64,000 nt of DNA from Megamerina dolium (lineage: Eukaryota; Arthropoda; Insecta; Diptera; Megamerinidae), in NCBI GenBank assembly GCA_963854835.1, contig OY978528.1:9084242-9148241 (forward strand), written 5' to 3'. Below are positions 48,755-61,266 of the stretch, in pieces. Below the pieces are notes generated by a model that saw nothing but the letters and a program-made list of their open reading frames with translations, had not been told where the DNA came from and ran no database searches. Position 1 is the first letter of the stretch. Every line of letters begins with the position of its first letter. A program made the position numbers and the translations under genes.

Positions 48755-51195
48755 AGCTTCGATATTACCGTTAGTACTAATCCCCTATTAAATTTATTCG
48801 TATGTTTTTTGTGCTTTATGCTTTTGCATACATTTTCTCTTAATTGAAAGAAAAGGGATAATTTCATTTTTACATTTCAAAGCAACACTTTAAAAATGGA
48901 TGGATTCATACCAAAAATAATAATTATAATTTTGCACTTATAATTTTTTTTTTGCGTAGGTATGTTTTTTTTTTTTTTTCTTCAATATTTAGCATAAAAT
49001 AATCTATTTAATGTATGAATTTATTCAATGACAACTTTTAAGGGTTGCGTCTTTCATCTTTCAGATTATTTTTAAAAATTTATTATCAATTGAATATTTT
49101 AAAATGTACATTAAAATCTATTGACTTTTGTTAAAGTAATATGCATAAATTGCAATCAAATATAAATCCATTTGATATAAGATTCTATTTAAAATCAATC
49201 TTTACCATAACTAATGTCCCTTCATGTACATTATTCCAATACATCAAATTATAACAATAGAATAGCTTTTCTTTAGTGTAACTCAAGTGAGAGAGTTTTG
49301 CTACGTACTATAGATGATATGAAGGCAAGAGCTATAAAATAATAATAAACTTTATATGGGTCTATGTTTATGGAAAAGTCTATGAAAAGATATATGGGGT
49401 GCAAAATATAATTAAGTACAATACTTGTACATAAGCCTTGAAATTAGAACAAAATGTGGGGTGAATGCCCAAAAATATGCTAAGCAAATTGAAATTCCCC
49501 ATATGACAAGTCAATACCATTGATTACAACCGTACCAAACCATGTGTTCTTGTATCATTCAAACTCAGCAGCAATAACAAAAATATCCAAATATTTATTT
49601 TTTCAATAAAGAACACCCACCACCACCACCATCACTACCCACCTATTAAATGGCAGCCACCCTTTTTCTTCTGCGTAATTTTCTTACCACACTTTGTATG
49701 GCATAAAAGAGAAATGGTCCAAAAACAACTAAAAACATTATTTGTATGGAAAAGATGACGCACAAAAACATTCTTCCTTGTATAGCAGTTATTTACTTTT
49801 TTTTTTTTTTTTTTTTTTGTCTTTTACGCATAGCCACACATTTGCTTCAAAGTGATTTCAACCCGGAAATCCCATATAAAATACAACTATAAATCGATAG
49901 ATTCAATGTGTGGTTTCTGTACGAGTGAGTACACGTCGAGAAAGAAGATTTATACGAAGGAAGGAAAACAACAAATTTGTACTACATATGAAATCAGCAA
50001 GGGACAAGTGAATCTATTGTGTATAACAGTACAAAAAAAGATATATAATATATAAAAAAAAAACGCTTTATAAAGCAAAAGTTTATTAGACGAACACCCC
50101 CAACGAATGTTTCATCAAGCAGTCGTCGAACAAAGACCATCTACAGCATAATAACTGTTTTGGATCGTCACTCTAATACACTTACCATGCAATTTCATAT
50201 GACTATTATCCATAGAATATAGAAAAATATTAAAACGAAGTGGATTGGTGGTATTGCAAAATCATGTTGTTGTTGTTGTTGTTGCGTTTGTCTTTTAAAA
50301 GGATGCTGCAGGCTAGAAGCTATACTAAATACACATATATGCTTTTTCAATATACAGTCATATCATACAACGATGAGTATGTACTCTCATATCGTATCAT
50401 CATCGTATGATGACCCCAAAAACGAATTGAGATTTTATTGACAAACACTAAAAGAAAAGTACAACAAAAAAAAAATTGTTTTTCTCTATTTCATATAATA
50501 CGCATATCGAAACAAACTACGAAAGCGTCATAAGGAAATACAACAACAACAACAACAACAACAAAATATTTGAAAAGGAAATCATGCTTAGTTGGAAAAT
50601 TCAAAGCTTACGAACAGATTAGAACCAAAAAAAAAAAACAAAATCAAAACAAAAAGTTTTTAATAATAACAATAGAATTGATGTCTTTTTGTTGTTGTTG
50701 TTAAATAATGTGAGATAATAGGTTTACATTTCCTCTTTTTTTTTTTAACAATTTTAATGTTGATTGAAATTTTGATAGAAATTTAATCGATTTCAGCAAG
50801 AAATATATCGATTTATTTGCTATATGTTAAAATAATTTTTTTTAAAATGTATTTCACTATAAATTTCTAATAAATATCATCAATTCTGATAATCATATTG
50901 GAAATATTGTATATTGACCCAATTTTTTTACTTTTACGCAATAATGGAAATCTCTTTAATTTAATTCGAAAACAATTTGGCCGAAATCTAAATACATGTG
51001 GCTTTCAAAACTAATTTTAATCATAACGACTTATATTTAACAGTTAAATCCAGAAGAAAGGCTGGAATCACATCGAGCGAATAGAACCATAAGATTCAAT
51101 ACCGATACTCGGTAATGGGTGCCGAAGGAGCCGAATATCAAACATCTGTCAGAAAAATCAAATGTTGGACAACCTGTCAGTGCTAATGAATAAAT
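48755..51195. other. Non-coding stretch with simple repeats
   Basis: T-runs at about 48947-48955, 48967-48979 and a T22 at about 49797-49818; (TTG)n at 50266-50284; (CAA)8 at 50541-50564. The 67-codon frame at 49852-50055 has no domain. No gene supported. Confidence 0.5.
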
Positions 51196-51199
51196 ATAG

Positions 51200-52355
51200 T
51201 CTCCATACAAAAATATAATTTTTCTTTAAATAATAAATACAAATTTTCGTATTCTTCCCCCTTCAAGTTTATTAAAGAAATTTGAAAAAAAAAAAAAAAA
51301 ATTTGACAGAACGTACTTTTGTACGAAAAATGCCACTACTTGCAAGTTTCTAAGCAATATAATTAAAAAAAAAAAAAAACATACTACCTCACATACAAAT
51401 TTATCAGTTATTATATTAAAGTGTGTCAGTTTTGTATGGTGACTAAGATAACTTATTAACGAAATCTCTTCAAATTTTCTGTGAAGCAATATTTTCATAA
51501 AAAATTAAGATGTCCAAACTTTCACAATGATCCAATAAATAATAATGGTAGCTTCCATACAAATTGATCGATTTTTATTTAAAAATATGTCATTTTTGTA
51601 TGGTGACTATGTTTATTTTCTATCAGAATTGCATCAAATTTTTTGTAGAGTATTATTTTAATAAAAATGTAAAATATGGAAACTTTCAGAATGATCCAAT
51701 GAAAAATAAAGGTACCTTCAATACAAATTTGTCAATTTTTATTTAAAAATATGTCATTTTTGTATAGGAACTATAGTTATTTATTATCAGAATCGTATCA
51801 AATTCTTTGTATAGTAATATTTTGACCAAAAACTAAGATATTTGGAGTTTCAGAATGATCCAATGAAAAATAATGATACCCTTAATACAAGTTTGTAGAT
51901 TTTTATTTAAAAATATGTCATTTTTGTATGGCAACTATATTTATTTATTATCAGAATTACATCAAATTTGTTATAGAGTAATATTTTGATAAAAAACTAA
52001 GATGTCTGAACTTTCGGAATGATCCAATGAAAAATAATGGCACCTTCCATACAAATATGTCGGTTTTTATTTAAAAATATGTAATTTTTGTATGGTGACT
52101 ATGTTTATTTATGATCAGAATTACATCAAAATTTTCCTTGAGTAATATTTTAATAAAAATGTAAGATATGGTCATTTTCAGAATGATCCAATCAAAACTA
52201 ATGTTACCTTCCATACAAATTTGTCATTTATTACTTAAAATATTTCATTTTTATTTGAGAACTCAGTTTATTTATTACCAGAATTACAACAAAACTCTTG
52301 TAGAGTAATATTTTAATACAAATGTAAGATATCTGAGCTATTAGAATAATACATG
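51200..52355. repeat. Tandem array with exact 164-bp period
   Basis: ATGATCCAAT recurs at 51527, 51691, 51855, 52019 and 52183, exactly 164 bp each time, and a decayed form is near 52347. The unit reads ACCTTCCATACAAATTTGTC, TTTTTATTTAAAAATATGTC, ATTTTTGTATGGTGACTATG, TTATTATCAGAATTACATCA, AGAGTAATATTTTGATAAAA, ACTAAGATGTCTGAACTTTC. One clear unit starts near 51384 and a decayed one reaches left to about 51200. The sequence is unrelated by eye to the 164-bp family at 21 kb. No coding capacity. Confidence 0.95.
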
Positions 52356-52359
52356 AAAC

Positions 52360-54105
52360 TATTTGTTGTTGCAAATGGCCACCAGGATGCTGTTGATAGC
52401 TTGAAATTCTCATTTCTAATCTATGAACTCTCTTTTTCTCTACTGTTTTAACAGAAACTCTGCCTTAATACACATATGTGCCTATTATTTTGTAATTTGT
52501 TATAAAATTCTAAAGATATATTTTTAGATTATGAGAAAATTAAATGAGTCTCCTACTAAAAGAAATACACGAACAAGAATTACAATTTTAATTAAAAATC
52601 GTAGCTCTATGAAAATACACCCACAGATATTTACATTTAATAATGTACAAGAAAATATAAATGTAGGCATAGATGTGAAAAATAATATTATTCAAAATAT
52701 TCTCTCGACACTCACTCCTCTCTCCTTTAAGAGTCTTTTGTGTTGAAGTAATTTTGCAAATCTTTATTTTTTTCGACTTTTTTTTTTGTCTTCGCTTTAT
52801 GAATAAGGAAATTTGAAACTTATTTGAAAAATACAGATGCATATACGCATATGTATATAATACATATATACGAGTATGTAAGACACATCATCATCATCAT
52901 CATCATCATAAGCAACAACATCGATTCATATACGCACACCCAGACACAATTTGCGTTGGTTGACAAGATTTTGCAATTATGATAGTGAAAGGAGTTGGGG
53001 AGGGATTTCGGGCTCTTTGGTGAGTATGTCAATTGAGGCTTATTGTTGTTTTGCTTCAATTGGAAATTTACAATATATGAACACATAAATGCTTGAATGT
53101 GTTATTATATAGGAGGTGTGTGTGTGTACGCAAGTAATTTGAAAAGATTTTAACGACTATTTTTTTATATGATTCTTGTCGATTTACTTTTTTTTTTTTT
53201 TTTTGTTTTCAATGTGAGGGCAATAAAAAGAAAATTGAAGACACTCATAAAATTGGTGCATGATAGAGAAGAAAGATAAAGGGACAGTAGTAGTAGTAGT
53301 AGTAGTAGTAATAATAGTGGTATGGGTGTGTCTAATCTGTTGTCATTGTTATTGTGGGTAGTCAAATTGGTATTATATAGGTGGAGTGTGAAGTTAAAAA
53401 CAACTCATCATCATCAGCGTTACAAATAAATAATGTGTGAATAATTTTAAAATAAATTCTCATTTATTAGCTTATCGTTAGTGAGGCAAGGTACGGGTCG
53501 ATACAGTAGTTTAATGAGATTGTTTTATTATATAAAATTTATTATCAAATAAATATTGAATTTCATATTTCAAAAAAAAAAAAAAATCATAAAATTTTAT
53601 TATTGATATTTTTTTTTATGAAAAAATTTTTAACTATAACCTTTTCTCCATATAAATCTAATTGTGGTGGAAATTCTTTTTAGTATGGATCAAAATCTGA
53701 TTGAACCGATATTGTCTTCAATATGTGATATCACAGGCTCATTAGACACTTGAAAAGTGCAGCTTGACCTCGAAAGCCCAAATTTTTATAATATCTGCCT
53801 TCATATCACATAAAAACTTGGTCACTCTGCTCAACAATACTCAACATTATGCTCGAAAAAAAAAATTCATTCGTGTAAAAATTTTTTTAAAGGTTTTTAA
53901 TCTTCTAAATTCTAAATTATAAATGCTTTCCAACATGGCGTACAACATGAAAAAAAAAATTGTTTTTTTTATATCAAATTGTCCATTGGAAATCTACCAG
54001 AAAAATCAGTAAAAACCTTAGAAACATATTTTTATTGAACATTTTTATTAAAAGTTCTCAGGATCTACTCTGATTAATTTTTTCTTCGCAATATATTTTT
54101 TTTTT
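52360..54105. other. Non-coding stretch with simple repeats
   Basis: (ATC)7 at 52887-52909, T16 at about 53189-53204, (AGT)8 at 53287-53310, A15 near 53572-53586. The frames on both strands around 52531-52842 overlap each other and are unsupported. No gene. Confidence 0.5.
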
Positions 54106-54109
54106 TGGA

Positions 54110-54430
54110 ACATTCTTGACACCTATTTTAACCCCTTAAGAGAGCTCGCCTGCAAAATCGCTCCAAGCGCAACCTCTAGTGGGTTAAAGTGTGTGACTGC
54201 CTCACATTAATTTTTGCTGTTCAACATTCTTCAACATATTTACCCTCTACATTGACCTTTTGGAAAGTCTCCTCTATAAAATTAACCTAAAAACATCTAA
54301 AAATAGATAAATAACCTCATAGCTGCCCAGGAATCGTTTCTAGAGTACTATGATGTAAGACCGACTCCTATTAGTTTTACCTCTTTAAAATTTCACTTAG
54401 TATGGCTCTTCAGCAAAATCGAAATTTTTG
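54110..54430. repeat. Diverged units of the GGGTGCTCCCC-type 164-bp family
   Basis: CTTTTGGAAAGTCTCCTCTA, TAAAATTAACCTAAAAACAT, AATAGATAAATAACCTCATA and GCTGCCCAGGAATCGTTTCT reproduce the unit order of the 21-kb array (CATAGCTGTCCAGGAATCGC). A second, more decayed unit precedes it (CTTAAGAGAGCTCGCCTGCA). Confidence 0.7.
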
Positions 54431-57028
54431 AACAAATTTGCTATTATCCCAACCAACTCATAAATCTCATTCGCTGTGCAATAACTAAAATAAAAATCAT
54501 GATTCTGTGGTTAACAAATAATTTTCTTATCAACACAATCATCATCATCATCATCATCGTCATGATTATACGCATCATTAACAATAGCAATTCAAAACCA
54601 CTCGGCCTTAAAACAGTCTAAGTCAGCCAACAATTAATCAATAAAAATTTCAAAAAAAGGAACTGATGACAAAATGTGGTTGCTAGTACCTAAACAATAT
54701 AGAAGGCATAGTGTTTAGAATTCAATATAATAGCATAAAATTGAAAATGCAATTCATCCCCACAGTCCCGACAATAATATGCACATCACCAACATTAGTT
54801 TGCAAAATAGCACTATGACGCATAGTCAACAATGATAAGTGAGAGATTTTAAAAAATAAAGGTTGAAAAAAATTGCAAAACAGCATTGAATCTTCCTCAG
54901 AGGTAAAAAAAAAAAAAAAAAAATAATTGCAATCTCAGAACACTTGCCGTAACACAAGTAGCGTGTCATTAATTCGAGCATTATCGTCGTCATCATCATT
55001 GTCATTATATTTGTCATCAGAACCAACCAGCCAGAATCACAAATATCGTAAATCACTAATATCGTACATTACGGTGCGCTCAAAATAGTGAAGAATTATG
55101 AATATAAGTAAAGTCATTATTAACTTCATCACATCACACGAACATAATAATCATTAACATTAGGTTTTATTTGGTCATCATCTATGCCATTATGACAATG
55201 TCTATGACTATCAGCATATGTACTCTCTTGTATATGTTAATATTTTGTATATTATTTTTTAGCTATGACTTTTTCCATTACTATTTTCGGTTTTTATTGT
55301 TTCTGTGTCTCTTTTTTAGTACGTGCCGAGCTCAATAAGTGCCTGGTGATGTGCAGTGTTGATTGTGCGTTGTTTTATGACTTCTCTTCTAATTAAATTG
55401 AAGAGATAGGAATAATAATCAAAATACCATCTGTCCAAGCAGCAAACAACCATTTTACTGATACTTGATACTCCATCTACTCTACATAGTAGTTATATAC
55501 TCATAGAGTTACGCATTTTTATTTTTCCGGTAATTTGAAACTATTAAGATGTCATTGTCGCAGTCGTTAGTAGTGCTTTGATGTTTTTAATGCGGGTAAT
55601 TAAAATCAAGTAAGACAACAATTAAAATGAGTTCATGTGCAAATTAGATGTTGTTGATTTGCTTGTGTTTACTTTGTTAAATGTACATTACACATTTCCA
55701 TGGCATTTCGAATTGAAAATTGTGCACGTGGGAGTTGTATTGAACATTTTGCTTGATAACAATTAATTTAAATGGAAATAAAGTGTTTAAATTTTTTTTT
55801 AAATCAAGTTAAAAAGATAATAGAAATTGTACTATTTTGAGAGATAATTTTCATCGTTGGATAGTCTCTTTAATTAGAGGGCCAGTAGAAAATTTAAATA
55901 TGTTGTGCCGACCTTATGCCCTACCTTATGTGCTCTACGACCTAAAAACTGACAAATTTTCTCATTCGGTTACATTTATCACATTATAAAATATCTCCAA
56001 CTTTCAATGAACAAATTGGATTTAAAAAAAAATTAAAAAAAAATAATAATAATTTCATAATTATTTGTACATAATTATACTGAATTGCAATTTCTTAGAA
56101 GACGTGACATTAATTCGACGCGCCTATTTTCTATAATTATAATATCACTTTGATTATGGTTTTTTTTTTTTTTTTAATCTTTAACCTCAAAACATCATTC
56201 AATCTCTCAAATCGTATAACAACTTCTCACGTATCCAATTGCATAAATAATGAATTTGCATTTGAAAATTATTCAAATACATATATTCGTCCAAGTTTTA
56301 GTTAAATTAAATCACGTCTTTTTACCTATACCAAGATACTTATCTACATTGTAACACGTAACAGCTCATTCATAATTTTCAATAGGTAAATAAATTGGAA
56401 ATTTTCAAAGAAGCTAAGAAAAAAATGATTATATTATTATTTAGTTTTTTTTTTTTAACATTCAAATCACATTGCATTGGCATATAAACACAATCATAAT
56501 GAACTGAGAGAGCACACAGTCATGTATACATACATTTTTTGTATTAGCAACATGTTTAAAGTTGCTTTCAATTTCAAAGTATATTCATTCCATATTGTTG
56601 GATACATGAAGCTATACTACCATATAGTAGATAATACAACAAGAATATAAGTATAATAATTGTAATTTTAAAAATCTTCATTTATTCTTTGTAACTTCAT
56701 TATAATAGGTATTCTTTGTACATATTACAAAGATACTCATCGTCTTTATCGTACATATTCGAGTGACTGACTACTCATCGCCACAAACGTTCTGTAAAGG
56801 TGGTAAATTATGCAAATTTTCAAATTAACAATTCGTCATGCTTTGAAATTACTTTTTCTCTTGTCACTTTTTTACTTCTTCTTCTTCTTTTTCTTTGTTT
56901 ATTGTTCATGTTTATGTTTTGTTGCCATATTTTATGATTCAAAAAGAAAAAAAAAATTACTTCAAATGCACAATACATACAGAATATCTTGGTAAATATT
57001 GTACTTACACATTAAGCAATTCTGTAGA
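54431..57028. other. Non-coding stretch
   Basis: (CAT)7 at 54538-54558, A19 at about 54906-54922, T-runs at 56159-56175 and 56446-56457. No gene. The 56810-56995 frame encodes a Phe run from a CTT tract and is not supported. Confidence 0.5.
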
Positions 57029-57033
57029 AGAAG

Positions 57034-57645
57034 ACATGTTTCAAATATTCACCAATGGACTTGTTATTAAGGCAATAAGTAGGCATAAGTACGCATTAGG
57101 TTGGATCGAACCCCATAGGAAGTAGATAAATTTGAAATATCCAATTATTAATTTGAAGCATTTCTTGAGAGCATCTTGCCAGCACTAAAATTTTTTACTG
57201 AATTCATAAACCATAATTCTACAATATTTCAAAGTTTTTAGAGGTAAAAAGTGGACAGTGTAGAATCTAGTCACGCAGTTAATTGTGCCAGATGAAAGTC
57301 TTAGTCCATCGAAACATTTTTAACGGTTTATAATATTTGCAAATTGGTGATCAAGCATCAAAGTTGAGATTAAATAGAATGTTTTGGCGATTTTAGTGTG
57401 ATTCACAAAAAAAAAGCAATAGGTTTTGGTGCCAAGCTGCTTCCAAAGATGGACATTTTACATTTTTCTCTCAACCCACCCTAATGTACATTATATAACA
57501 TTATATATAATTTTCAAAAATTATTATCTGATATGTTTCAAATATTCACCAATGGTCTTGCTATGAAAAGAGCAGTAAGTAATGTGGATTAGGTTGGATC
57601 GATCCCCATAAAAATCATTAAAACAGAAATCCAATCATCTTCAGT
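57034..57645. repeat. Two direct copies of an unidentified sequence, 498 bp apart
   Basis: ATGTTTCAAATATTCACCAA at 57036 recurs at 57534, followed in each by TGG(A/T)CTTG(T/C)TAT, AGTA, and ATTAGGTTGGATCGAYCCCC (57098 and 57590), then ATCCAAT. Each copy spans about 110 bp. Between them is unrecognised sequence. They may be ends or internal repeats of one element. Confidence 0.7.
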
Positions 57646-59020
57646 TCTGAAATAAGGTCACTTTTTTTTTTGCTTCTAGGTCCTCACACCAAAAATCATA
57701 TTTTTACGCACATGCTCTAATTAGGTATTTTTGTGAACGATTAGGAGAAACCTTCTGGTTGCTAAGGATTTTAGTTAGACGGTGTTATTGGGCCATTGAT
57801 CTTCCAAAAAACTAAAGTAGCCAGACAGCGAACGATATCGAACCACTATAACTGTCTTTTTTTGGTTTAAGTTGAACAATACAGATGTCGACGACTTCCT
57901 AACAAATTGATGCAAAATGCTACAAATCGAACAGTCCTTAGAAATTATTGGAAGAAAAGTTGCTAGAGCACATTTTTTCGAGGAAAATTGATGTGGATTT
58001 TTCATTAAAACGAAATATTCACAAGTAGACAGTCTCTCCGCATAACTACGAAATGGATTTATTGTACTGGCAAGCTGCCGATGCTTCAAGAATGATAGAA
58101 AAGAAGATTGCGCTCATCAGAGAGGATTTTTCTAAACATGACGTCACAATAGTTCAACACAAGCAAAAAATGTTGATGAGCCTATACAAATTCTCCAGTG
58201 AAAATTCCAAAGTGTATCGAAAGAACTGCCAAAAGCATGATGGCCATATTTGTTTCTCTCCGTCTTTTTTTTTTTTTCTCTGACTCTCATTTTTTAGATT
58301 TTCCTGCAAAAATTCAATAGTAAATTAAGGCTTTATTACTATAAATATTAATTTTCTCTATATCTTTCACTGAATTGAAATTGAATATTTTTTACATTTC
58401 GGGATGAAATCGAGCCTACATTCCAATTAACAGAAAAAAATGCATATGCAAAGGGTGGATCATCAGCTGGTTGCTCTGTTTAATTGTTCTTCAAATGTTC
58501 TTTTATTAAAAATAGTATGACTCTTCATTAACTATGAGATATAATTTCATTGAAATTGTTGCCAAGAGTGGCTTTGCAGTAGAGACTACTGTCAATCCAA
58601 TTACACAATAAATTTTCTATGGATTTGGGCTTTATTTCAGCAATGGCTTAAATAATATTGTGCTAAAGTTCCGTTGCTGAAAATTCTGACGAGTTGATAT
58701 TCGCAGATTTAGGGTGCATACATCGGAGAATAGCACTAATATTCCGTATTGAGTGGAGGGTACAAATTTCTACTTCGGAAACAAGCTTTGGACGATTTTG
58801 GAAACAAAGCTTAAACCGATTTATTTCATATCACAGATGTATTATTCTAATAACTTTTCGAGCGAGAATATCTCGTCAACGTCAAAATAAAATATTATTT
58901 AAAAAGAAATCAACCCATTGCCTATCCCTTTGTACACTCTTAATACTCGTGTATATAAACATTTACACTTCTGAATACTTACTTTGATATTTTATCTTCC
59001 TGTTCAATGAATTAACAATA
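57646..59020. other. Non-coding stretch before the BEL element
   Basis: Open frames lie on opposite strands at 57775-58089 and 58053-58283. The minus frame (104 codons) has a fairly balanced composition but no motif I know. T-runs at about 57661-57670 and 58266-58278. No gene called. Confidence 0.45.
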
Positions 59021-59023
59021 TAT

Positions 59024-59544
59024 TGTATGTATGAGAGTATATGTCTACGCCAGAAGACGTGTGTCGCGCACTGCCCCGTATGAAAACTTTGCATGGGCTA
59101 GCAACCCTAATTTAATTCTATATCGTCTCGCTATTTTTCACTCTCCCGCCTTTTCTCTCTCTCGCTCTCCCGATCTTTTCTTTTTACTTTTCACTTTCCA
59201 TTTTTATATATCATTATAGTGTTGATAAAACTCCCTCGACACAAGTACGTGTTTCCCGACTAATTAAATTGGAAAATAAATAAAACTAATTTTCTCGAGC
59301 AGTGTGCGACCCCTTTTTCCCTTACATTTATTTTATTTAAACATATCATACGATATATATTTAATATACACTTACTATTTAAACATAGAAGTAAAATAAA
59401 GATAAAACATTTGTGACAGTGCGAAAAGAAGTGTTTTGTGTTGCAACAATATCATCAGCCGAGACCTAGAGCAACGTTTTTTAAGGCAAGTGCGCCACAT
59501 CGCAGCAAGCCCACCGGCATTCCCGCTCGCTCCCCGCTGAAACA
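59024..59544 (+). repeat. Candidate 5' LTR of a BEL/Pao retrotransposon
   Basis: The 3' edge is set by the primer-binding site at 59546: the sequence just before it ends ...GAAACA, giving the CA expected at an LTR end. A possible TG start is TGTATG at 59024 or TGTATGAGAG at 59028. Inside lie a TTTTTATATAT TATA-like word (about 59198), AATAAA words (about 59276-59282 and 59394) and pyrimidine-rich DNA. The 3' LTR would be outside the window, so neither the 5' edge nor the length (about 520 bp) can be confirmed. Confidence 0.5.
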
Positions 59545-59545
59545 T

Positions 59546-59563
59546 TGGTCCTTCGAGCCGGAT
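59546..59563 (+). other. Primer-binding site complementary to tRNA-Tyr
   Basis: TGGTCCTTCGAGCCGGAT starts with TGG (complement of CCA) and is complementary to a tRNA 3' end of the form ATCCGGC-TCGAAGG-A-CCA. An acceptor strand TCGAAGG with a CCUUCGA partner is that of insect tRNA-Tyr as I recall it. It lies 1 bp after the putative LTR end, the normal place. Confidence 0.75.
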
Positions 59564-61266
59564 CGGCTCGCAACGATTGGTAAGCAAATCTTGCCACCCC
59601 AGGTACGTACATTCCGTGCGTTTTATATACCCACAAAAATATATCCCGTCATATCCCGATAAAATCAACAATTGTTGGATTTCTTAATTTTTGGCTACAT
59701 TATTTATGAGTACGTCGTACGTACATTTTATAACAAATCCCGCTTAAACATCCCGATAACTTACAGCGAATCTCTCGCTGAATTAAATATTGCATTTTGC
59801 TTAATAAACTCTCCCATATAGCTGCAAAAATTAAGAAATTACGACATAATATATTGTTATACCATAGATATTGTTTTGCCGACGGCAAAACGCACTTTTG
59901 GTTGATCTATTTTGTTTTTATTTCCCGCTTATGTTCTTCTTCTCATTATTCAAAGTGTTGTTAATTGGTATATGTGCAAAAACAATACCCGAGATCATAT
60001 CCCACACATTGCACATACCATCTACATAAGTACATATTGATAAGAGAAGAGATAAAGAAAAAATATACTACATACACACATATCAGTGCACAACTTTGAA
60101 CGATCCCCAATTTTGTTTATATTGTTGTTTTTTATTATTACATCAATTTTGTTTACTAATCCCTTGGACATCTCTCAGTAAACACATATAAGTACATTAA
60201 AGCATCTCTCTCATAACAAATAAGTGGTATCATATCAGTCGTATCTCCCCGCATACACCCCTCTACGATAAACATTATTGCCAATAATGTAATAATAATA
60301 ACAACCTTAGTATCAAGGAAGAACAAAGCAAAAGTAATACAACTACACTTTCCCAATAGAAGTTGTTTTTCCCTCACGAAAATTGATATCGGCAATAACA
60401 TTAAAATATTCAAAAATATTTGTTTGGCAGTGCAATAACAATTTCAAACATATTGCATTTTTTTCTCAATACCTTTGCCTTGTGCATTTGCAAAAACAAC
60501 CGCCTTATTATACAAACGCACATGCGATTACTTGTTGTTGTTAAATTTCAACTACCTACCGTGGTTCACGCATATCCCTAAACCATCAACAACAAGTACA
60601 CCCAAAAGTAAGCAATAAAAGTATTTCGTCATACATAGGCAACAATAAAAGGCATTGATTTGTCTCGACTAATATACCTGCGTTTGATCAGAAATATAGC
60701 GGTACTGTATATTGTTGCTAAATTTCTAACTCCCAATTTTTGTTTTGCATATACATATGATAGCAACAAAATATAATTGCATTGGCTGGTGTTTTTTATA
60801 AAGGAAATGTAACTGCAATAACAATTGTACACTATCTTTTCTATTGAAAAACACCCAGGGAGAAAAATAGTCACTCTCAACCCCAAGTTGCTACAGTGCG
60901 ATCAAATATAATACAAATTAATTCTTGGTGAGAGATAATATAGTACAAGTTCCGGAACGTACAATACAGTGGTTCCCAAACTGTTAATCCGTCCCGCGGT
61001 TATTTTCCTATATATATATATATATACCTACGTGTATTTTTATATAATATTATCGTACTCCCATAAGTTTGCCCACTGGTTCCACTTAACTTCACTGAGG
61101 AAGACTAAGTCTTTCGGACTAATCTCTTGCCAGTCACATTTTGGCAACCCATTTTTTTGATAAATCGTTCGAACAGGCAACATAACTCGAGATTCGCAAG
61201 CAATTCGCTCTCTCGTTATCAAATTTTATCCCGTATTACATCTGGAATTCTACAATTGCTAAAAGG
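59564..61266 (+). other. Long leader of the BEL element, possible intron
   Basis: 1.7 kb without a convincing frame separate the PBS from the gag ATG. Strong donor-like sites lie right after the PBS: ATTG/GTAAGC at 59580 and CAG/GTACGT at 59603. An acceptor-like site TTTTTTTGA...GAACAG/GC ends at 61175. Removing that stretch would join the leader to within 100 bp of the ATG and skip the many upstream ATGs. Short words of the type TCCCG are frequent throughout. (TA)n lies at about 61012-61026. Confidence 0.5.

Noticed and set aside
51200..52355. Regularly spaced repeats considered as a CRISPR array
   Set aside because: The whole 164-bp unit is repeated, with no unique spacers, and the sequence is eukaryotic in character.
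58053..58283. 76-codon frame, and the 104-codon minus frame at 57775-58089, as small genes
   Set aside because: They adjoin on opposite strands, show no recognisable domain or start/splice context, and the plus frame ends in a poly-T encoded Phe run.
61134..61153. TTTTGGCAACCCA as an alternative primer-binding site
   Set aside because: It fits no tRNA 3' end that I can place as well as the tRNA-Tyr match at 59546, and no LTR-like end precedes it.
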